Source: Spirogloea muscicola (Eukaryota; Streptophyta; Zygnematophyceae; Spirogloeales; Spirogloeaceae). Taken from it: a stretch of 39,440 nt of DNA. The notes below the pieces were generated by a model that was given only the letters and a program-made list of their open reading frames with translations, had not been told where the DNA came from and did not search any database. Shown here in pieces: positions 29,508 through 39,440 of the stretch (within the stretch, counting starts at the first letter, position 1; the number at the start of each line of letters is the position of its first letter). The DNA lies in NCBI GenBank assembly GCA_009602725.1, contig WELB01000088.1:270022-309461 (forward strand), in the 5' to 3' direction. Both the position numbers and the translations under genes were made by a program.

Positions 29508-32500
29508 CTAGATGTGTTGTGACCCGAAGGTGCAAGATGACGACAGCTCACAAGTCTGAGCCGTCCAACCCAAGCGATTGTTCCCACGATCATGGACTAC
29601 CAAAAAGTTACGCATCCACAAATCTGGAACATGGTGACCTGTCAGCTTTTTGTTGGGATCCCGGGCTCTTGCTTTGCTTTGCGTGTAAAGTCTTCCAAAT
29701 TCATCATTCAGGGGACAGATGTTGCAGCTGCTCATCGTCACATGTCCAAAGAGAAAGCAACATTGCTGGCAATGCCTATTGTGCGAGTTATACATGCACT
29801 GTGAAGAATGTACCTCCAACTACTACAACGATACCGTCAGAAGTGGCTGCAAGAAATGTGCGAGTGCATAGCCATGGATAGTCCTTATTCTGCAAAACGT
29901 GCACGCCTTAGTGTCAAGGTGGAAGGTTGCAACATCCGAAGCAACTGCCTTGACATGAGCAAACAATACCTACTTACAGCAGGAACCAGATTGACTTTGG
30001 GGCGTGTTCACATTTCTGCTGCGCCTGTCGTGATCAACCACCAGCTTCCTCTAGCACCAAGGTCCAGCAGGCACAGTATCCTACACTGGAGTCCTGGGTG
30101 TACGTGTAGCTCAAAGGAGGGATATTATAAAAGCGGCCAATGCCATCGAACTGCAAGTTGATCGCTGGAAATCTGGCCAATAGCTTCCCTGCGCTCAGGC
30201 TGGTCATACCAGTATATACCATCAAACAGGTATCAGTAAACACTGCCCTTCTGTCTATGTGCACATTTTATCTTGCAGTTCAGGCAGGGGCCAGCTATAT
30301 TATCTGTGTCATGAGGTGCAAACAAGTGGTCCAACATGAGAAGCAGAAGGAATTAGCCAGTCCCATATATCGTTGTGCTTGATCTAACAAATAGGTCACT
30401 GGTGAGCACCACTTAAGACTTATAACCAAGAGCTTATCTCATCCTTAGCCACATTCCTGCCCTTGAAGCTGCCTCTCCTAATACATGTGAAGCATGCCCT
30501 AATGTGCTTTACACATCCTATCTAACGAGGTGCTTATCCTCCTAAAACCATTCCCACCAGAGCTATGACTGACGGAGCAGAGTCAGAAGCAAAGGCAAGC
30601 TGCAAATGTACGTGGCATTGGTTGGGAAGCAGAGGCTGGCAAAATCGTCAGAGGCGGCAGCATCCTGGGGGTTGTCAACAGTAGGTACAATACCTACTGT
30701 AGATCTAATCTGTGACAACGACAGCTCAAAGTCAAGCGTTATAGCCAATCATGGCAACTCGGATATGAAATTAGCTGGTGAACTCATCTGGGAAATTCAT
30801 CATCATCATCTGCAGAAAGAGTTACCACCTATTGCAGAATCTACCATATGGACACGAAATTGCAATAGAAAGTTTCAGTGTGGGTCCTCTACTTCAAGGA
30901 ACCTGATGAGGATCAGGTCACTTAGATTGCGATGGTGCATGACGAGCTATAAGATTGTAACTCACTGCCTTCACCAGTGCAGCTTGAAGAACTGGAGAAA
31001 GGCTTGAATATGTTTGACCACTATCAAAGATGCAGTTGCCCCGAACAGTGGATCCATATGCAGACGAGGAGACAGGAAGAGGAACTCCCCTCACACTCAT
31101 CCTTAATAAGCTAACTCTCCACAAATCCCTGAACTCCAGAAAGATTTATCAGCGCTGCACTTGGCCGCCACAAGCACAATTGAAGTATACCTGGGAACAG
31201 TGAGCTTCATAGTTGAGGAGCAATTCAGCAGTGCCAAGAGTTCACTACCTGGCATCTGCTCGCAAAGGAGTATAGACGACACCTCTACTTGGGATCCGAG
31301 CTGCACCAAATTGCAAGAGACCACCACCAGCCTCGCCTCCAAGACAGATGGCAAAGATGTCACTGCAAGTCAACAGCATAAGAGAATGACTTAGAGGAAT
31401 AAGACAAAAGTTGAGAGGATGCCTTGCTGGGTCATAGTAGCAGACACCATGAGTCTGAAGGCTGGCAAGGCAAGCAGTTAAAGCTATGTTGAGTCGTAGG
31501 TAGCGCACACAAATCTCAGTTAGGATCAGGCGCCTGACCTTAGACCGAGGCTTTTGAGCTTCTGTGAGAGATAAGCAGGGAGGGCAAGAGAACCTCGTCC
31601 CAAGCCCATAATTCCGTCCACTCCCTGAAAGTAGGTGAAGCCGAGCCCGTTGTACAGATTGCCAGTCTGCAGTTGGCCACAGCTGGCACATGAACACAAA
31701 TGATTCCTCTTGTTGTAAGCTGAACCATAACTACATCTGTCACTGCAACCATCTATCGAAAGAGAGAGGACATTCGCTACAGCGATACAGCAATCTGTGA
31801 AAAATAAGGGCGACTGGTGAGGCATACCCGAAAAGGACAGGGAGCCCTCTGCTGGCTCGCTTGTCCACGGGAAAGCTAAGAACGTCCAATAGGAGATGAC
31901 CAGCCGACGAGCTCTGGTCACCGTAGGTAACCTTGTAAATGCAGCCAATGTCTGTGCTGTAATTCTCGCGCAACATAGTAAGAGTTGATACTTTGGACAT
32001 TCAAACCAGAAAGCATAAAACTGAACACCTCAATGTTTGAGGTAGTGGTCTTGAGATACACATGTGGCCCTCTGCAGCATTGAAACTAGTGAAGGTGCCG
32101 CCTACTTTGCCATGCATTCTTATGAGGCCAGAGGTGTCAACGCATCGATGTCATAAAATATAATGGCCAAGATGACAAGGCTTGTGTTTTGAAGGCAGCT
32201 TACAGGCTACATGGCTGAGTGAGGAGAGTGGGCTCGGCTGCCGTGCAAACTTTGTCATTGCATCCAACCACAGCACTGCTAGACGATTGGCGGGGTTCAA
32301 AAGGTCTTGCTAGTATAGGCTTTAGATCCTGCATCATGCTCCAAGCTCTCTCCTCAGCAAGTCATCAGCAACTTGTAACATGAAAAATCACAATTTAAAT
32401 TGGTGGATGCAGGCTGTGCTGCCACCACACAAAGGTCTACTGAAGGTTTTAGGAGAGGACCTTGTTGGTAGAGACGGTACACCTGGCACAAGGCTGGCAG

Positions 32501-33811
32501 TTGACCCAGAGCAGGTTGCTGCCAGTGTCAATGTCCACCTTGAAGTACTGGGGCGGTGTGCCGATCCCAACTTCGGTGTAGTAAAGCCTGTCAGGATCAC
32601 AGCAGCCACATTAAGAGCAGTCCCTGGTGCTGTAATTAATTAAGTCCTCAAGCATACTCCTTGGCACTTCAATGTCATCCAGGCTTCAGCACGGTGTTTG
32701 CCTCACCCGTTGGGGTGCGTCTTCCCCGCCAAGGCAAAGCTGCCGCTTGCGCTGGAGCCGGCAAGGCCATGGTGCCCTGCTCCCTGGCTGTGGTGCCCTC
32801 GGCCAGGAGGATGCTTACCCACGAGAATCCTCCTGCCCTGGCCCTCGGACCTCCTCAAATCGCGCTCAAGAAGTAGCGCGTGCAGCTGCATCCTCCATGG
32901 CAGATACAGAGCTAGCTCTGAATCTTTCTAGAAATGGATTATTGCTGAGACGCAACTAAGCTGGAGTACAGAGAAACTCGAGATCTTCATGAATGTTGCA
33001 AAGTTGGCACAGCCGTGCACGACCAGCCTCAACGTAGCCCTTCATAATCAGCACTGAGAAGGCTAAGGAGGCTATGCAGGATGAGCAGCTCATGCGGGAG
33101 ACACAAGCAGGAGCTACTGGATGCCCACACTGAGGCCAAGGTGCAGAGTGTGGAACGACTACATAGTGGTGGGACAGAGGAAGTACTATAGCGTCATTCT
33201 TTGCGAGCAACTCACATTCTTCCCATGGCTATAGAGAAGCTGCTGGAGCTCGGGCCCCAGGCGGTGCGTCAGGCGGAAAGACAGCGACGCTTCTGCGCAA
33301 CGGAAACAGAAGCAGCAGGTCATGTTGTGGTGCCTCTTTTCCAACTGCAAGTGACTCCGACTTGCTGCTGCTCACTCGTGGTTACTGAGCTTCCATCTGC
33401 GGTAGTCTCGTGCATAGCTGTGTGGTTTAGAGGCAGCGTGAGAATGCCAGGCGCAGCTGCTGGGCTTTTTCCCGCCAAGCAAGCTGCTCCTCGCTTCAGG
33501 ACCCTTGCCTAGACTGACCACCTGGCGTCCACTCGCGACCACATTGCTCACAACGCCGCAATGCCATAGCTCTGCCAAGCTGAGGCTCATGACCAAGGCC
33601 ACTGTACAGCTGCTGCCTAGCTGAGCTCATCACTGGCAGCTCAGTAGTGAGAAGCTCAGTTGTGAGGCTCATTGCAAAGCGCCTCGAGGCCTGTCACGTA
33701 GGGACGCGGATGAGCTGGAGCATGAGCTGGGGGAGCTCGCCAGCTTGCCATGGAACCCCTACCTGCGGTGAGGTTCGGCGCCATCGGCGCCACAGCAGCA
33801 TCGGCACTACT

Positions 33812-33842
<31 letters not shown>

Positions 33843-33985
33843 ACGCCGACGCCGGCGACGCCTCTGCGCCGCAGCCGTGCGGAAGCAGCCCGCCGATTGA
33901 AGTCAGGGCCGCGGCGAAGGAGCGGGCGATCCTATTCCAGTGTCCCGGAGGTGATGGCGAGGGCGCCGGCCCGGCTCACCGCGAC

Positions 33986-34028
<43 letters not shown>

Positions 34029-34078
34029 GCAGCAGGCGCCGCGGCGGCNGGCGGCGGCGGCGGCGGCGGCGGGGGCAT
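29508..34078 (-). CDS. Secreted A1-family (pepsin-like) aspartic protease
   Basis: Eleven exons: 34078-33980, 32892-32707, 32587-32461, 32328-32204, 31956-31828, 31682-31539, 31362-31249, 31128-30966, 30709-30612, 30199-30039, 29623-29508; about 486 aa when the 'n' at 34050 is skipped. Then exon 1 reads a Pro run followed by [20 protein letters not shown], a clear signal peptide. Pro-segment: [11 protein letters not shown]. Catalytic core: [20 protein letters not shown] with DTGS (Asp about residue 115), flap region [15 protein letters not shown] with its Tyr, [43 protein letters not shown], second active-site motif FDSGQTY (Asp about 343), C-terminal [20 protein letters not shown]. The pattern fits the plant 'aspartyl protease family' that enters the secretory pathway. 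The exon 2 acceptor is weak but phase-correct. The donor near 30039 could also be 30042. Substrate unknown. Confidence 0.9.
33800..34075. repeat. Triplet runs: (CCG)n and (AGC)n around the protease first exon
   Basis: CCG runs at about 33809-33840, an AGC/CAG run at about 33996-34028 and a CGG run at about 34053-34075. On the minus strand the CAG run encodes the Leu stretch of the signal peptide and the CGG run encodes its Pro stretch. A single 'n' at 34050 lies between them. Confidence 0.8.
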
Positions 34079-34224
34079 GGCGGCGGCGGCAGCGGGGACC
34101 CGAGTTGGCCCCGCTGACCGCGGCGGGTCAGCGGATCAAGGGGTCAGCGGGTCAACCGGGTCAACGATGGTCAACGAGCCCAGACTGGCTAGGCTGAAGC
34201 GCTCAGCCAGGGCTGCGTTGGCTT

Positions 34225-34440
34225 TGAGCTTCGTATTCTGTGCATTCTTTTTCGGGCTGGTTTTTCCAGCCCCTATTCTCAATGGGCGAGCACTTGCTGT
34301 TTGAGCTTCGTAGCAGCTTTTATTCTCTGTGTGCTTGTTTCTCTTATCGCTTCCCCTGGCCCCCTTCTCGTACTCTGTTCATTCTTTTTTGGGCTGGCTT
34401 TTCCAGCCCCTATTCTCCATGGGCGAGCACTTTCTTCTTT
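34225..34440 (+). repeat. R1 hairpin repeats, two in tandem
   Basis: The sequence TTCATTCTTTTTTGGGCTGG with CTTTTCCAGCCCCTATTCTC and ATGGGCGAGCAC occurs at 34374-34432. A close copy (CATTCTTTTTCGGGCTGG...CCAGCCCCTATTCTCAATGG) lies at 34234-34292. They are the best-preserved R1 copies in the window and are about 140 bases apart, in direct orientation, just upstream of the aspartic protease start. Confidence 0.75.
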
Positions 34441-34771
34441 GAGCCGCCCTGTGACAGCCACGGCCCCTCCCTTTCCTTGCTACCAGTGTCTCCGTTCCCG
34501 CAAGCCATCGTCGCTTCTCGCCATAGACTGCGGCTAACACTGGGTCGGCAGCACTCCCCAGGCACTCGCGATACACCAGCGTGCTGGGTGCACATCAGGC
34601 CAGGCTGATGGCCTCCGTGGTGGTGGTCTGGCTCCTCAGCTTAGCTTGTCTCAGATGGATGTGCTCACTCGTGGATACCATTGTCCCCCTTAGCCAGCTC
34701 AATGCCACGTTACCAGGAGGTTTGGCTCCATTCCAGATTCATGTGCACCGCGCACCTTTTTTTTCTTTCTC

Positions 34772-34880
34772 ACTACTGACACGGGGGTACTGAGAGCGCC
34801 CTGTCTGCTTCGCCTTTGGCTCCGCTTATCCAGTCACGAACACCCTCTGTATGCACTTGGCTGGCTTTCACAGCCGCTCT
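34772..34880 (+). repeat. Dispersed repeat R2, copy 2
   Basis: It matches 4577-4690 in the same orientation (GGGGGTACTGAGAGCGCCCT, CACCCTCTGTATGCACTTGG, CTGGCTTTCACAGCC). The bases just before it can be read LLTRGY-stop, the same C-terminal signature as the retroelement copies. Confidence 0.65.
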
Positions 34881-35599
34881 TGCCATTTCAGCAGCCGCTT
34901 TCCTGCTGGGAAGGGCTTCCTCCTCTTGTGTTTGTGAGCCTCCTCTTGACCAGCCGGCCTCAGAGGGTCGAGCTGAAGCGCAAGGCGGCCTGCCGCCTTG
35001 CCGCTGGGCAACCAGCGCGACGAGCTACGCTGCTGGCTGTGCTTGCGGCGGCTGCAAAACCTGGAGCAGTGGCCACCTTACGGGAGTCCAGAGCACAGTG
35101 TCACAGAGTCGCCTCTTACGGAGCCTTGCTCAACAATCGAAGGCAGTTGGCAATCCTGCCTGGCTGAGAGAAACCGAGGCCTGCCCTCGCAACCAAGCAT
35201 TCCTCTTCAGGAGCAGGCACGGGACGGCCTTCTGATGAGATTCTCGGGAAGAATTAGTGCCGACGACTGCCAGTCATGCACGCGCAACTCAGAGGTGCTT
35301 CACAGCACTTGTCAGTTTCTGTTAGCAAGTCATTACCAAAGAGGAGGACTGAGCTGCCCCGCTGCGCAAGGTGGTGAAGCACTGTGCTCACACCAGGAAC
35401 TCTATCAGCACGTAACAGACACGCATGAGTATTGGCGCAAAGCGGCATGCCAACACAAACAGACAGACCGCCCTCAGCGCGCCCTCAGCGAAAGAGGAAC
35501 CACGTTTGACATGGTCCAGGAGAGGCCCTCGATGTACTGCTACGCCTCGTGCCCAGCATCAGGGATTATCTCACATGATTCTGCTGCATGTACTCTGAA
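34881..35599. other. Spacer downstream of delta-COP
   Basis: Several open frames cross here, the longest plus-strand one about 200 codons, but it overlaps the last delta-COP exon in antisense and has no motif I recognise. It is probably transposon-derived sequence plus the delta-COP 3' UTR. Confidence 0.35.
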
Positions 35600-39163
<3,564 letters not shown>

Positions 39164-39165
<2 letters not shown>

Positions 39166-39440
39166 GAGCAACCTTCCAAGATCGTGCCGCGCACCATCTC
39201 GGCGGCTCCTCGCGCCGGCTTCGCCGGCCTCCGCAGAGGTCCCCCCCGGCTCACGGGCGGCCCGCGGCCGCGGCGGCGGCGGCAGCGGCGGCGGTGGACG
39301 GCTCCAAGATCCGCGCGCTCGTCGGCGACGACGCGGCCTTCGCCGCCTTCGTGGACGCCAAGTTCGCCGAGCTGGACGCCAACGGCAACGGCAGGCTCTC
39401 CAAGGCGGAGCTCAAGCCCGCGCTGCTGGCGCTCGGGCCC
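39164..39440 (+). CDS. EF-hand calcium-binding protein, N-terminal part, cut by window end
   Basis: From 39294 the frame reads VDGSKIRALVGDDAAFAAFV, DAKFAELDANGNGRLSKAEL and KPALLALGP, running off the edge. The EF-hand loop is DANGNGRLSKAE with Asp, Asn, Asn, Ser and Glu at positions 1, 3, 5, 9 and 12. The 'VDGS-x-I ... F-V-D-x-x-F-x-x-L-D' layout is typical of a plant EF-hand family. In this frame there is only an Ala run upstream and no ATG. An ATG at 39164 opens a neighbouring frame (MSNLPRSCRAPSRRLLAPAS) that would join if the C run at 39241-39247 were one base shorter. The start is therefore unresolved. Confidence 0.75.
39166..39293. promoter_or_regulatory. Shared upstream region of delta-COP and EF-hand genes
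   Basis: At most about 130 bases separate the delta-COP start from the first residues of the EF-hand homology on the other strand. The interval is GC-rich with a run of seven C at 39241-39247 and CGG repeats. No TATA box is seen. Confidence 0.45.

Noticed and set aside
33201-33512. A 103-codon plus-strand gene
   Set aside because: It lies in the first intron of the aspartic protease, shows no family motif, and contains the transposon-type LTRGY-stop signature in another frame.

Overview
This window is nuclear DNA from a streptophyte, most likely a land plant or a close algal relative. Every gene I recognise is a multi-exon plant-type gene with short GT-AG introns (mostly about 100-400 bp) and very GC-rich first exons full of CGG/CCG runs. 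An LNK-type clock cofactor, a plastid ABCB28/29-type transporter and a MINIYO/RPAP1 protein all fit a plant. The exon models were assembled by hand from homology to families I remember and from splice-phase bookkeeping; no database was searched. || Layout. 392-3698 (+): LNK-family transcriptional cofactor. About 4130-11150: a transposon graveyard with degenerate non-LTR retrotransposon 3' halves (carrying what looks like an R2/Dualen-type restriction-like endonuclease domain), their shared 3' tails, a TIR MITE in two copies, and dispersed hairpin repeats. 11310-12079 (+): small Cys-rich membrane protein, family not named. 12964-16735 (-): LCB1, the non-catalytic subunit of serine palmitoyltransferase. 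16902-20910 (+): ABCB28/29-like half transporter, head-to-head with LCB1. 21464-28090 (-): MINIYO/RPAP1, with a 492-base assembly gap in its first exon. 28100-29500: spacer with one more retrotransposon fragment. 29508-34078 (-): secreted A1-family aspartic protease. 34200-35599: repeat-rich spacer. 35600-39165 (-): coatomer delta subunit. From about 39164 (+), running off the edge: EF-hand protein. || The genes are unrelated housekeeping or regulatory loci and form no operon or cluster. The strongest local architecture is two divergent gene pairs with very short shared upstream regions (LCB1/ABCB, 166 bp between ATGs; delta-COP/EF-hand, starts within about 130 bp and possibly overlapping). 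|| The exon arithmetic is exact almost everywhere, which exposes single-base problems in the sequence itself: two single 'n' characters inside coding exons that restore frame when skipped, one extra T in LCB1 and one missing C in MINIYO. These look like assembly errors, not pseudogenes. I found no clearly new multi-gene system. The best candidates for something undescribed are the endonuclease-tailed retroelement family with its conserved LTRGY C-terminus and the small membrane protein.
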